From contig JBCCBV010000026.1 in the NCBI GenBank assembly GCA_039033855.1, positions 1 through 33,339 on the forward strand: a DNA stretch of 33,339 bases, in the 5' to 3' direction. The notes below the pieces were generated by a model that was not told the origin of the DNA, did not search any database, and saw only the letters and a list, made by a program, of their open reading frames with translations. How positions within the stretch are numbered: the first letter of the stretch is position 1; each line of letters begins with the position of its first letter. The position numbers and the translations under genes are program-made. Below, one piece after another: positions 7,695 through 16,176 of this stretch. Origin of the DNA: JBCCBV01 sp039033855 (GTDB lineage Bacteria > Planctomycetota > Phycisphaerae > Phycisphaerales > Phycisphaeraceae).

Positions 7695-8627
7695 TCACCC
7701 GGGCTTACGGCACTCGAACACGCAAACGGTGGCCAGACGCCAGGCCGGGGGGCACGCGGCCTGGAGCCAGGCGTCGGCCCGGTGCAGCCCGGCGCAGAGC
7801 CGCGCCCGGTCGGGCCAGAACCTCCAGATGCGGCTGGCGATCTGGAAGTAGCGGGCGTCGTACCCGCGTGCGGGGCCGGCATCCGGCGCCGTCGCGCCGG
7901 TGGCGTGGGACCCGCCGGCGTCGTGGAAGGCCTGAGCGAATCGCCGGACGTCGGGCTCGGTCAGCGGAACCTCGTCGTCGGTCGCCGGGTCGATCCGCAA
8001 GGGCACGAGGTTGCGCAGCCCGAGCAGCAGCCGGCTGTTCACGACGGGCTCGGTGAACACGACCGACCCGCCGGGCTTGACCCGCTGGGCCGCTTGGTGC
8101 GCCAGCGCCAGCATGTCGGGCAGGTGGTGCAACGCCGCGTAGCCCACGACGTGGTCGAACGGCTCTTCCTCGGGGAACGCCCGGTCGAGGTCGCTCGCCT
8201 GCGTGGCGTGCACGCGGTCGGACACGCCGTTGACTTGGGCCCGGCGGAGCGTGAGCTCAACCGACTCGGAAGACAGGTCGTAGGCGTAGACCTCGGCGCC
8301 GTTGTGGGCGAGGATCGACGCATCGATCCCGTTTCCGCAGGCGATTTCGAGGATGCGCTTGGCCGGGCCGGGGGCGGCGGTGGAGGCCAGTCGGCGGTGG
8401 TAGTCCTCTCGCGGGTAGATCGTCCGAGCGGGCGGGGCGGTGTAGCGCACCCGGTCGGCGGCGGACAGGGGGGCGACGCCCGCCGCGGCCTCGTCGGCGT
8501 AGTGCCGGTCGAAGTGCTCGGCCTCGCGGGCGAGCAATTCTGCGAGGGTGTCCGGGTTCGCCGGGTTGGCGGCGGGGCCGGAGCCGACGGCGTTGGGCTG
8601 GGCGGGATGCGCGGGGGCCAGGGTCAT
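7695..8627 (-). CDS. class I SAM-dependent methyltransferase
   Basis: The 310-aa protein has a Rossmann methyltransferase core in the middle. Motif I is LEIACGNGIDA (about residues 93-103), the acidic ribose-binding residue follows in VYAYDLSSES (about 113-122), and a post-II region reads FDHVVGYAALHHLPD. The HHLP element is typical of UbiE/Methyltransf_11-type enzymes. Flanking N- and C-terminal regions are longer than the core; the C-terminal Trp/Arg-rich part (FQIASRIWRFWPDR) may bind substrate or a membrane. The target is unknown. The gene lies between the tRNA-Thr pair and tsaE, on the same strand, and the ATG at 8627 has no clear Shine-Dalgarno sequence. Confidence 0.85.
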   Translation of the reverse strand: MTLAPAHPAQPNAVGSGPAANPANPDTLAELLAREAEHFDRHYADEAAAGVAPLSAADRVRYTAPPARTIYPREDYHRRLASTAAPGPAKRILEIACGNGIDASILAHNGAEVYAYDLSSESVELTLRRAQVNGVSDRVHATQASDLDRAFPEEEPFDHVVGYAALHHLPDMLALAHQAAQRVKPGGSVVFTEPVVNSRLLLGLRNLVPLRIDPATDDEVPLTEPDVRRFAQAFHDAGGSHATGATAPDAGPARGYDARYFQIASRIWRFWPDRARLCAGLHRADAWLQAACPPAWRLATVCVFECRKPG

Positions 8628-8752
8628 CTATCGAAGGATCGGCGCCGTTGGGCCCGAGGCTGGAAAACCGCCGGTTGTGCGGGCGAGCCCCTGTCGAGAT
8701 CGGGCACCCTGGGGCATTGGGCCTGAAGCGATCACCCGCCTTCCGCCCTCAC

Positions 8753-9274
8753 TCAGCCCTCAGCCCAGGGCGACAAGGCGTTGCGCAGGCCCGCAGCGCG
8801 CTCGGACCATCGGGAAACGCCCCCGCCCATCGGCGTGACCTGCAAGGTACGGCCCGGGTCGGTGTGCTCGATCTCGATCGCCAGCCGGTCGTCCGGCAGG
8901 GCCGAGGCGATCCGTTCGGACCATTCGACGACGACGACCGAGGCCTGCCGGAACGACTCTCCCCGGCCTTGCCACCCGATGGAAGCGAGCTCGTCGGGGT
9001 TCAGCCGGTACGCGTCGATGTGGACGAACGCTTCGAGGTTCGGCCCGCCGTCGATCTCGTATTCTTGCGAAAGAACGAAGGTTGGGCTCGACACGTCGCC
9101 GGCGGCTCCCAGGCCTTGCGCAAGCCCGCGGACCAGGGTGGTCTTGCCCGCGCCGAGCGGCCCGTCGAGGGTGATCAGGTCTTGGGGCGCCAGGAGCCGC
9201 CCGAGGGCTTGGCCCAGCGCGACGGTGGCGTCGGCATCCCCCGCGTGCAGATGGAGTGGGGCGGGGCCGTTCAT
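8753..9274 (-). CDS. tsaE: tRNA threonylcarbamoyladenosine biosynthesis ATPase TsaE
   Basis: The 173-aa protein has the features of TsaE (YjeE): Walker A GPLGAGKTT (about residues 38-46), the switch-like segment VSSPTFVLSQEY (61-72), HIDAYRL (85-91) and the VEWSER motif (116-121). TsaE powers the TsaB/TsaD complex that installs t6A at position 37 of ANN-decoding tRNAs. I chose the ATG at 9274 because it overlaps the TGA of thiL by 4 nt (ATGA); an in-frame ATG six codons upstream lies inside thiL. The length is usual for the family. Two tRNA-Thr genes, whose products are t6A substrates, lie about 1.1 kb downstream on the same strand. Confidence 0.93.
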   Translation of the reverse strand: MNGPAPLHLHAGDADATVALGQALGRLLAPQDLITLDGPLGAGKTTLVRGLAQGLGAAGDVSSPTFVLSQEYEIDGGPNLEAFVHIDAYRLNPDELASIGWQGRGESFRQASVVVVEWSERIASALPDDRLAIEIEHTDPGRTLQVTPMGGGVSRWSERAAGLRNALSPWAEG

Positions 9275-10278
9275 CGGCTGTGGTGTTCCCACCCCAGGCC
9301 TTGCGTGTCGATGGGCACGCCTTGCGGGTCCAGGAAGCGCACGGCCGGCGTCTTACCCCGGGTCGCCGACACCTGCCCGATGGCGGTGATCGGCGTGCCG
9401 TGGGCCAGCCGGTCGGGCACGTCGGAGGACGGGTCGACGGCGAAGAGCAGCTCGTAGTCTTCGCCGTCGCCGATCGCGGCGCGCCATTCGCCGGAGGGGG
9501 TCAGTGAGGTATCCGGGGTATCCGGGGTTTGCGGGATGTTGGTGGTGGTTTTGGCCGTGGGGTGCATCGGCAGGCGCTGTAGGTGGAGGTCGAGATCGAC
9601 GCCCGAAGCTCTGGCCAGTCGCGGCGCGTCCATGGCCAGCCCGTCGGACAGGTCCATCATTGCGTGGAGGTGGTCGCCCATTATTCTTGAGAGTTCGAGC
9701 GCTTCGGCGATGCGGGGATCGAAGGTCAGGTGGCGGGGCGGCTGGCCTTGTGGGCCGGTGCGCAGCGAGCCGCCGAGGTTGCCGGTGACGTAGAGCCTGT
9801 CGCCCGGTTGGGCGCCGGCGCGGGTGACGGGTGGGCCGTGGCCCGGCCGGGCCAAGACGGTGACGCTGAGCGTGGTCGGGCCCGGGGCGAAGGCGGTGTC
9901 GCCCCCGACTAGCGGGCAGTCGTAAGTTCGGGCGGCAGTTTGCAGGCCGGCCAGAGCGCGCTCGGCAAAGGTTGCGGCGTCCGGCGTGCGCCGGTCGATC
10001 GTGATCGCGAGCAGGCAGGCCACCGGCCGGGCGGCCATGGCGGCGACGTCGGACAGGTTGCGACACAGGGCCTTTCGGCCGACGAGCTCCGGCGGGTCTT
10101 GATCGGGGTCGAAGTGCACGCCGGCGATCACGGCGTCGACCCCGACCAGCAGGCCGTGCGCATCTGCGGAGCCCGGCAGGTCGAGCCAGGCCAGGTCGTC
10201 GCCCGGACCCAGGCGTACCGACTCGGGCAGCGCCGAGGCGCCGGCCAGGACCGCGTCGATGATCTGCTGTTCGCGCAC
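9271..10278 (-). CDS. thiL: thiamine-monophosphate kinase
   Basis: The 335-aa protein matches ThiL, which phosphorylates thiamine monophosphate to thiamine diphosphate, the last step of cofactor synthesis. Visible family motifs are LGPGDDLAWL (about residues 23-32), VGVDAVIAGVHF, RKALCRNLSDVAAM, VGGDTA, the YVTGNLG strand, MMDLSDGLAMD and GDGEDYELLF. These hold the metal and nucleotide sites. Just before GDGEDYELLF there is a small low-complexity insert with two 9-bp units (about residues 250-257, TPDTPDT). The start is a GTG at 10278; I see no better one. The gene follows the FHA gene by 44 nt and overlaps tsaE by 4 nt, so all three may be cotranscribed. Confidence 0.93.
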   Translation of the reverse strand: MREQQIIDAVLAGASALPESVRLGPGDDLAWLDLPGSADAHGLLVGVDAVIAGVHFDPDQDPPELVGRKALCRNLSDVAAMAARPVACLLAITIDRRTPDAATFAERALAGLQTAARTYDCPLVGGDTAFAPGPTTLSVTVLARPGHGPPVTRAGAQPGDRLYVTGNLGGSLRTGPQGQPPRHLTFDPRIAEALELSRIMGDHLHAMMDLSDGLAMDAPRLARASGVDLDLHLQRLPMHPTAKTTTNIPQTPDTPDTSLTPSGEWRAAIGDGEDYELLFAVDPSSDVPDRLAHGTPITAIGQVSATRGKTPAVRFLDPQGVPIDTQGLGWEHHSR

Positions 10279-10322
10279 GGCGCGATGCTACGGGGCTTGA
10301 CCGATCAGAGCCGATCGGAGGG

Positions 10323-10802
10323 CTAGCTGGCGGCGCGGCTCTTGGAGAAGCGCCGGCCGAACATGGTGTTGCTGCGCATGGTGTCGCTCATGTCCGGCTG
10401 GGGCGCGGCCGAGTGGTCGTGCATGCGGACCTCGGTCAGGTGCTTGGCGTAGAGCTTTTCGCAGGCCTTGAGGAACGGCGGGATCGGGCTGTTCTGGTCG
10501 AGCTCTTTGTTGAGGAACACCAGCAGCGTGTAGCCCATACGGATCAGGTCGCCGTCCTTGATTTCCACGGCGTGTTCGATGCGTTCGCCGTTGACGTGCG
10601 TGCCGTTGTTCGAGCCCAGGTCTTTCACCAGGCAGTGTTGGCGGTCGCCCTCGCAGGTGAACTCGGTGTGCTTGCGCGACACCCGGCGGTCGGCCAGGTG
10701 GAACAGCAGCGAGCCTTCCCGGCCGACGACAAGCGGCTTGCGGCCGGGCAAGTTGAAGTACTCGCCCCGGTTGGGGCCGTGGATGCAGATCAGGGCGGAC
10801 AT
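10323..10802 (-). CDS. FHA-domain protein
   Basis: The 159-aa protein has a forkhead-associated domain over roughly residues 3-98. The phosphothreonine-binding loops are clear: VGRE (26-29), VSRKH (41-45) and DLGSNNGTHVNG (61-72), followed by GDLIRMG. FHA domains read phosphorylated threonines made by Ser/Thr kinases. No kinase gene is in the window. The remaining ~60 residues are charged, perhaps partly disordered, and end in a basic stretch. I took the ATG at 10802, which has GGAG about 10 nt upstream; the frame is open upstream but looks non-coding there. It is the first gene of the probable FHA-thiL-tsaE run. Confidence 0.9.
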   Translation of the reverse strand: MSALICIHGPNRGEYFNLPGRKPLVVGREGSLLFHLADRRVSRKHTEFTCEGDRQHCLVKDLGSNNGTHVNGERIEHAVEIKDGDLIRMGYTLLVFLNKELDQNSPIPPFLKACEKLYAKHLTEVRMHDHSAAPQPDMSDTMRSNTMFGRRFSKSRAAS

Positions 10803-11008
10803 GCGCAGAACTCCGGGCAGAAGGGGACAACCGCAGACGGGCCCGAGCGATCGGTTGTGGGGTCGAACGACCCAGGCAGAGCGTGAATCACACGGCAGAC
10901 AAGCAGGCCCGCCTGTTCTCAAGCCTACCTCACGCCCGTCGCGATTCCAACGCTTGTTGCGGCCCGGCATTGCGTGGGGGGCTTGAACAGGCCTGTTGGA
11001 ACGGGTTC

Positions 11009-11935
11009 TCAGAAAACCGGGTCGCCCGGTTTGGCCCCGGGGTCGGCGGTCAGCAGCGTGATGCCGTCCGGCGTCGGCACGCCCAGCGTGAGCACGTGCG
11101 ACTTGACCCCGCCCACGCGTCGGGCGCCCAGGCCGGCGGCCACAATCACAGTCCGCCCGGGCAGGTCTTCAGGACGGTAGAGGTTGGTGATCTGCGAAGA
11201 ACTGGTGAGCACACCCAGTGGGCCCAGGTCGATCTCGAGCACCATCGAAGGGTTACGGGCCTTGGGGTTGACCTTGGCGGTTCGGATCACGCCGACGCGC
11301 AGGTCGGCCTGAGCGATGGGTTCGGGTCGGGGCACCTCGACGGCTTCGACCGGCACGTCGGCCGGTTGCACAGGCGCCTTGCTCGGCGTCGCTGGAGCTT
11401 CATGGGTTTCGCTTGATCCGTGCGACGGCGCCTGCATCGGCGCGGGTCCACCGGAGCGTTTGCCCAGCTTGGCGACCACACGCCACAGGTCGTGCGGGCT
11501 CAGCGTCAGGCCGGTCTCGGCGTTGAAGCGGTCGGTCAGGTCGACAAACTCGGGCGCTCCGGCCAAACGGTCGCGGGCGGAGACCTTGCCCACGGCCTGT
11601 TGCACGTGGATCACGAGCGCTCGTTCGTGCTCCGGGTCGAGCCGGAGCGGCGCGGTGGACGGCAGGGCGTCGGCGCCGAGCGCCGGCAGCTTGCCGGCCT
11701 TGCGCAGGTTCAGCAGCCGGTGCAGCACGGCGGTCTGCTCGGCGGGAGGACCGGGTGCGCCCACCGCTTGGCAGATGGCGTCGGCCGCGGGGGTGAACGG
11801 CAGGTCGTCGAGCGAGCGCCGCTGTGCCAAATAAGCGTCGAGCAACGCTCGGTCGAGGGCGCTCGGGGCGGGCCGCGCCGACGCCGGGGCGTCGTCGCCG
11901 AACAGCCCGGTGGCGGGTGGGTCGGTGCCGGTCAA
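11009..11935 (-). CDS. protein with C-terminal CsaA-type tRNA-binding OB-fold domain
   Basis: About 308 aa. Residues about 210-308 match the small tRNA-binding OB fold of CsaA/YgjH-type proteins: DLRVGVIRTAKVNPKARNP, LEIDLGPLGVLTSSSQIT, LPGRTVIVAAGLGARRVGG and SHVLTLGVP. The N-terminal ~150 residues are helical and not recognised; a Pro/Ala-rich linker joins the halves. CsaA itself is only the OB domain (about 110 aa), so this is an extended form. The only reasonable start is a TTG at 11935, 10 nt after the glycogen phosphorylase stop; no ATG or GTG fits, so the start is uncertain. The gene probably follows glgP in one transcript. Confidence 0.72.
   Translation of the reverse strand: MTGTDPPATGLFGDDAPASARPAPSALDRALLDAYLAQRRSLDDLPFTPAADAICQAVGAPGPPAEQTAVLHRLLNLRKAGKLPALGADALPSTAPLRLDPEHERALVIHVQQAVGKVSARDRLAGAPEFVDLTDRFNAETGLTLSPHDLWRVVAKLGKRSGGPAPMQAPSHGSSETHEAPATPSKAPVQPADVPVEAVEVPRPEPIAQADLRVGVIRTAKVNPKARNPSMVLEIDLGPLGVLTSSSQITNLYRPEDLPGRTVIVAAGLGARRVGGVKSHVLTLGVPTPDGITLLTADPGAKPGDPVF
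11013..11032 (-). terminator. stem-loop at the 3' end of the CsaA-like gene
   Basis: Arms AAACCGGG (11014-11021) and CCCGGTTT (11025-11032) form an 8-bp perfect stem with a 3-nt loop. On the minus strand the stem leads into TTTTCT, just before the stop codon. It overlaps the last codons, and the U run is short, so intrinsic termination is only possible. Confidence 0.35.
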
Positions 11936-11945
11936 CGGGAGGGGC

Positions 11946-14600
11946 TTAGGCCTTGGCGCCGGCCTTGGCGGGCGCGGCGGCGGTGTGGGCGGGGGCGGCT
12001 TCGACCTGGCCGTGCCAGCGGATCAGGCCGGGCTCGGACACGGGGGTGGGCAGGTCGCAGGCCGGCAGGACACGCACGCACAGGCCGAAGCGTCCCGGGC
12101 GGTCGGGTCTGACCCGGCCGGTGTATTGGCTGATCCCGTCCTGTCCGTTCTTGGCGGGGTTCAGGTCGAGCTCGGCCACCGCCAGGTCGCCCAGGGCGCC
12201 GGTGGAATCGGCCTCGCCTATGCAGGCCTGGACGCGGAGGTCGGCGGGGTTGAGCCCGTCGTGTTCGATCTCAACGACGACATCCACGTCGTGGTCGGGG
12301 CGGACGGCGCCGGGCGCGTGGGCCGCGACCGAGCGGACGCGCACCGCCGGCCAGGCGTAGCGCAGCGTGCCCTTGCAGCGGGCAAGCTCGCGGGCCGGGG
12401 CCAGGTCGTCGCTGGCCATGCGGGTGGCGCGCTCGATGGCGGGCAGGTAGTACCGGGTGGCGTAGTCCTGCACCATGCGGTTGGTGCTGAACGCGTGGCC
12501 CAGGCGGGCGATGGACGCCTTCATGCGCTGCACCCAGGCGCGGGGCACGCCGTTGGCGTCGCGGTCGTAGAACTCGGGGACGATCTCCTGCTCGAGCAGG
12601 TTGTAGAGCGCCCGGCTTTCGATGCGGTCGGCGGCCTGCTCGTTGTCGAGGTTCATCCGCCCGCCGATGGCCCAGCCGACCTCGGGCTCGTAGGCCTCGT
12701 CCCACCAGCCGTCGAGGATCGAGCAGTTGGGCACGCCGTTCATCGCGGACTTCATCCCGCTGGTGCCCGACGCCTCCATGCCCCGGCGGGGGTTGTTCAG
12801 CCAGATGTCGCAGCCCTGGACCAGCATGCGGGCCACGTGGATGTCGTAGTTCTCGACAAACACGATGCGGTGGGCCACGTCGTGGTCGTCGGCGAAGCGG
12901 ACGATGCGCTGGATCAACTCCTTGCCGCCGAAGTCGGCCGGGTGGGCCTTGCCCGCGATGACGAACTGCACGGGATACGTTTCGCTGCGCACCAGCCTGA
13001 GCAGGCGCTCGGGGTCTTGCAGGAACAGCGCGCCGCGTTTGTAGGTCGCAAATCGACGGGCGAAGCCGACGGTAAAGCCCTGGGGGTCGAGCGGCGCGTC
13101 GTAGTGGCGGGCCGGCCCCAGGTGCTCGGGCCGGACGGGGCTGACCTTGCAACAGAACGCCAGCAGGGCCTTACGGCACTCCTGGTGGATGCGCCAAAGC
13201 TCCTCGTCGGGGATCTTGCGTACGGCTTCGAAAGGCTCGACCAGCGCGCGGTCCAGCTTGGCGTCGAGGCTGGCGTTCTTGGGAAGGTCGTCGGTTTGAG
13301 CCGCGAGCGCTTCGGCCAGGTCGGCGTGGAGCCAGCTCTTGGCGTGAACGCCGTTGGTGACGTGGCCGATGGGCACCTCGGGCGCGGGCACGCCGGGCCA
13401 GATGGCCTTCCACATGTCGCGCGACACCTCGCCGTGCAGCTTGGACACGCCGTTGCAGAAGTCCGACGTACGGATGGCCAGCGTGGCCATGGAGAACGGC
13501 TCGGTTTTGTCGAAGACGTTGTCGCGCCCGAGCGCCAGCACGCCCTCCATGTCCAGGTGCAGGCTGGGGTGGAACTGGCGGAAGTACTTTTCGACCAGGG
13601 CCGAGGGGAACCGGTCGATGCCGGCCGGCACCGGCGTGTGCGTGGTAAACACGTGCGACGCCGCGGCCATCTGGCGGGCCTCGTCGAAGCTCAGCCCCGG
13701 GTGGTCTTCGAGCAGCCGGCGGATGCGCTCGAGCGCCACGAACGCGGCGTGGCCTTCGTTGAGGTGGCAGATGTCCGGGCGCAGCCCGAGCGCTTCGAGC
13801 GCCCGGTGGCCGGCGATGCCGAGCACGATCTCTTGCTGGATGCGGTGTTCCTGGTCGCCGCCGTAGAGCTGGTTGGTGATCCGCCGGTCGTTCGGCCGGT
13901 TGGCTTCCAGGTCGGTGTCGAGCAGGTACAGCGGGACCCGGCCGACCTCGGTCCGCCAAACGGCCACGGCCACGCTCCGGCCCGGCAGGTCGACATCGAT
14001 CGTCAGTGGGTCGTCTGAGCCCGGCGCCTTGACCCGCTCGAGCGGCAGGCGCTCGAAGTCGAGCTCGGGGTTGTACTCCATCTGCCAGCCGTCGGCCGAG
14101 AGGTGCTGCTGGAAGTAGCCGCGCCGGTAGAGCAGGCCCACGGCCGTCAGGGGCACGCCGAGTTCGCTGGCGGACTTGAGGTGGTCGCCCGCCAGGCAGC
14201 CCAGGCCGCCCGAATAGATCTGGAAAGATTCGGTGATGCCGAATTCGGCGCAGAAGTACGCGATCTTGGCCGGGCCGTCTCCCCCGGGCTGCTGGGCGAA
14301 CCATGCCGGGCCGTCCAGGTCGTTTTGCAACGCGTTGCGTACGGCCTGCACCGAAGCGAGGAATCGGCGGTCGTCGGCCAGGTTTTCCAGCCGTTCGCGC
14401 GGCGCCAGGTCCAGCAGCTTCACCGGGTTGTGCTGGCACTTGCTCCACAGCTCGGGGTCGACCTCTTGGAACAAGGCCCAGGCCTTGGGCTGCCAGCTCC
14501 ACCAGTAGTTGCGGGCCACCTCGGACAGGGGGGCCAGGGCGGCGGGCAGCTCGGTCGTCACCTCGATCGGGGTGACGTGCATCGTTTCGGGGTCGATCAT
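11946..14600 (-). CDS. glgP: alpha-glucan (glycogen) phosphorylase, DUF3417-containing
   Basis: The 884-aa protein releases glucose-1-phosphate from alpha-1,4-glucans using pyridoxal phosphate. The N-terminus (about residues 22-90, with ARNYWWSWQPKAW) is the DUF3417 region typical of the short alpha-glucan phosphorylase subfamily. The catalytic GT35 domain follows, with YFCAEFGITESFQIYSGGLG, HLNEGHAAF, THTPVPAG, GFARRFATYKR and the PLP-site motif EASGTSGMK (lysine about residue 617). A ~130-residue C-terminal part continues to an Ala/Lys-rich end. The ATG at 14600 has GAGG-like bases close upstream. An ExbB-like gene lies 48 nt upstream on the same strand. The enzyme would mobilise stored glycogen in the cytoplasm. 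Confidence 0.93.
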   Translation of the reverse strand: MIDPETMHVTPIEVTTELPAALAPLSEVARNYWWSWQPKAWALFQEVDPELWSKCQHNPVKLLDLAPRERLENLADDRRFLASVQAVRNALQNDLDGPAWFAQQPGGDGPAKIAYFCAEFGITESFQIYSGGLGCLAGDHLKSASELGVPLTAVGLLYRRGYFQQHLSADGWQMEYNPELDFERLPLERVKAPGSDDPLTIDVDLPGRSVAVAVWRTEVGRVPLYLLDTDLEANRPNDRRITNQLYGGDQEHRIQQEIVLGIAGHRALEALGLRPDICHLNEGHAAFVALERIRRLLEDHPGLSFDEARQMAAASHVFTTHTPVPAGIDRFPSALVEKYFRQFHPSLHLDMEGVLALGRDNVFDKTEPFSMATLAIRTSDFCNGVSKLHGEVSRDMWKAIWPGVPAPEVPIGHVTNGVHAKSWLHADLAEALAAQTDDLPKNASLDAKLDRALVEPFEAVRKIPDEELWRIHQECRKALLAFCCKVSPVRPEHLGPARHYDAPLDPQGFTVGFARRFATYKRGALFLQDPERLLRLVRSETYPVQFVIAGKAHPADFGGKELIQRIVRFADDHDVAHRIVFVENYDIHVARMLVQGCDIWLNNPRRGMEASGTSGMKSAMNGVPNCSILDGWWDEAYEPEVGWAIGGRMNLDNEQAADRIESRALYNLLEQEIVPEFYDRDANGVPRAWVQRMKASIARLGHAFSTNRMVQDYATRYYLPAIERATRMASDDLAPARELARCKGTLRYAWPAVRVRSVAAHAPGAVRPDHDVDVVVEIEHDGLNPADLRVQACIGEADSTGALGDLAVAELDLNPAKNGQDGISQYTGRVRPDRPGRFGLCVRVLPACDLPTPVSEPGLIRWHGQVEAAPAHTAAAPAKAGAKA

Positions 14601-14648
14601 GTCCTCGCCTCTCTTGCGGGGGTCCAGCAGAATCCGGTTGACCAGAGG

Positions 14649-15344
14649 TTAGTCGGCCTGTTTGGGCCCTGCGGATGAGCGTTCAGCGGGTATCGCCCCT
14701 ACGCCAGAGGCCCCGTCGGCGCCCCCGGCCGGTGTAACCGGACCGGTCCACGCCTCGGCCAGGATTTCGATGCTCACCACCACCCGTGCCGACCAGGACC
14801 GCAGCAGGGCGTAAGGCAGCAGCGACAGCAGGGCGATCACCATGCCCGCCGCGGTGGTCAATAGCGCCTCGGCGATGCCCGCCGCCACGTCTTTGAGCTC
14901 CACCGGCCCGGCCGCTTCGGCCACCACGTCGAAGCTCTTAATGATGCCCAGAACCGTCCCCAGGATGCCCAGGAGCGGCGCCGCCGTGACAATGACCGAC
15001 AGGATCGGCAGGAAACGCTCGGCCTCTGCCCGCCCGGCTTCGACGGCGATCGCCGCGGTCGCCGGGGTTCGATCCCCGGGGTTGGCCGTAAGCCGCCGCG
15101 CCAAACGCCCGTACGCAGGGCCGGCCCGGTCGGCGGCGTCGACGGCGTGTTCGGCCTCGCCACGCCCGAGCGCCGCGGTGGTTTGCGCAAGCGCCCGATC
15201 CGATTCGGCCCGCCTGGACCGCCAGACGTACGCCGCGCGCTCGATCGTCAGCGTGAGCGACAAAATCGACATCGCCAGCAACGGCCACATGACCGGGCCG
15301 CCGCGCTCGAACAACCGCCACACCACGTCCAGGCCTGCTTGCAC
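14649..15344 (-). CDS. MotA/TolQ/ExbB proton-channel family protein
   Basis: The 231-aa membrane protein has three predicted helices: about residues 18-42 (MWPLLAMSILSLTLTIERAAYVW), 111-138 (with LLGILGTVLGIIKSF) and 157-182 (with LLTTAAGMVIALLSLLPYALL). This is the ExbB/TolQ layout, in which a proton-conducting pentamer energises a periplasm-facing partner of the ExbD/TolR type. No ExbD-like gene lies on either side. The last ~35 residues are disordered and Ala/Gly-rich. The start is a GTG at 15344; other nearby GTG codons cannot be excluded. The divergent neighbour is the LysM lipoprotein candidate. Confidence 0.85.
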   Translation of the reverse strand: MQAGLDVVWRLFERGGPVMWPLLAMSILSLTLTIERAAYVWRSRRAESDRALAQTTAALGRGEAEHAVDAADRAGPAYGRLARRLTANPGDRTPATAAIAVEAGRAEAERFLPILSVIVTAAPLLGILGTVLGIIKSFDVVAEAAGPVELKDVAAGIAEALLTTAAGMVIALLSLLPYALLRSWSARVVVSIEILAEAWTGPVTPAGGADGASGVGAIPAERSSAGPKQAD

Positions 15345-15443
15345 GCGGGCGAGGATACCGGCTGGATCGACACGCCCCGGGCTCGCCTTGGAGCAACACG
15401 CCCGGCGCCGTGGGCTCGGGATCGTTACCGTTGGTCGTACGAA

Positions 15444-15464
15444 CCCCGCGCGGAGTGCGCGGGG
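15444..15464. repeat. perfect inverted repeat between the divergent exbB-like and LysM genes
   Basis: Arms CCCCGCGC (15444-15451) and GCGCGGGG (15457-15464) are perfectly complementary around a 5-nt loop. The repeat lies in the 197-nt gap between divergent genes, about 78 nt before the LysM start. It could be an operator or a leader stem-loop; the sequence does not decide. Confidence 0.5.
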
Positions 15465-15541
15465 CGAATCGGCCGGCCCGAGGGTTGTCGCGGACGACCC
15501 ACCGCGAGCCGGCGTTCACGGTTGCTCGAAGGAGCTGAGCG

Positions 15542-15988
15542 ATGCCGTTCTTATCGACCCCCCGATGGATTTTGTCTGGCCGTGTCTTGACCGCCGCCGC
15601 CTTGGCGCCCGGGTTTGTGCTGGCCATGGGCTGCCAAACCCGCGAGCCGGTCGAGGTGGACATGGCCCCGCCGCCGCCCGCCTATCGCCCGGCCGCCTCG
15701 ACGGTGCTCCGCGCCGACCTGGAGCGCCCCCAGCCCGCCGCCGAGCCGGTTGAAATCACCGCCGCCGACGCCGGCTTCGGACCCGCCGATTCGTTCGCCG
15801 GCCCGATCGGCGACGAGCCCGCCTCGGTTTCTGGGCGCACCTACACCATTCAGAAGGGCGACAAGCTCTGGAACATCGCCCGCCGGGAATACGGCAGCGG
15901 CCAGCGCTGGGTCGACATCGCCGACGCCAACCCCGACGTCAACCCGGACAAGCTGCCCATCGGCCTGACCATCGTCCTGCCCGAGTAA
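15542..15988 (+). CDS. LysM-domain putative lipoprotein
   Basis: The 148-aa protein has an N-terminal hydrophobic segment ending in LAMGC (Cys31), a weak lipobox suggesting a lipid-anchored envelope protein. A Pro/Ala-rich spacer (about residues 35-95) leads to one LysM domain at 98-147 (YTIQKGDKLWNIARREYG ... LPIGLTIVLP). LysM binds N-acetylglucosamine-containing glycans such as peptidoglycan. AAGGAG about 8 nt before the ATG at 15542 is a strong ribosome binding site. The likely role is attachment to the cell wall; no catalytic domain is present. Confidence 0.85.
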   Translation: MPFLSTPRWILSGRVLTAAALAPGFVLAMGCQTREPVEVDMAPPPPAYRPAASTVLRADLERPQPAAEPVEITAADAGFGPADSFAGPIGDEPASVSGRTYTIQKGDKLWNIARREYGSGQRWVDIADANPDVNPDKLPIGLTIVLPE

Positions 15989-16051
15989 TCCGGCAGGCCG
16001 CGTCGGTCGATGGGACAAGACAACCCGGGTCGCCGCGGCTTCCCGGGCCGG

Positions 16052-16079
16052 TTGACACCCCGCCCGCGGGAGATACGCT
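16052..16079 (+). promoter_or_regulatory. sigma70-type promoter for tRNA-Phe
   Basis: A perfect TTGACA (16052-16057) is followed after 16 nt by TACGCT (16074-16079), which keeps the TA...T of the -10. The tRNA begins 25 nt downstream. This is the best -35 match I see in the intergenic regions of the window. Confidence 0.55.
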
Positions 16080-16103
16080 CGCCAGTTCGACGGATTTTGC
16101 TTC

Positions 16104-16176
16104 GGCCAGGTAGCTCAGTTGGTAGAGCACGGCATTGAAAATGCCGGTGTCCCCGGTTCAAGTCCGGGTCTGGCCA
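16104..16176 (+). tRNA. tRNA-Phe (GAA anticodon)
   Basis: A 73-nt cloverleaf: acceptor GGCCAGG/TCTGGCC (one G-T pair), D arm GCTC...GAGC, anticodon stem CGGCA/TGCCG with loop TTGAAAA, and T arm CCCGG/CCGGG with loop TTCAAGT. The anticodon GAA reads UUC/UUU. The discriminator is A, and CCA is not encoded. The gene directly precedes aat on the same strand. Confidence 0.96.

Noticed and set aside
11910..14018. A 702-codon plus-strand open frame opposite glycogen phosphorylase
   Set aside because: It is an antisense shadow of a well-conserved enzyme; the translation is Gly/Val/Arg-rich with no recognisable motif.
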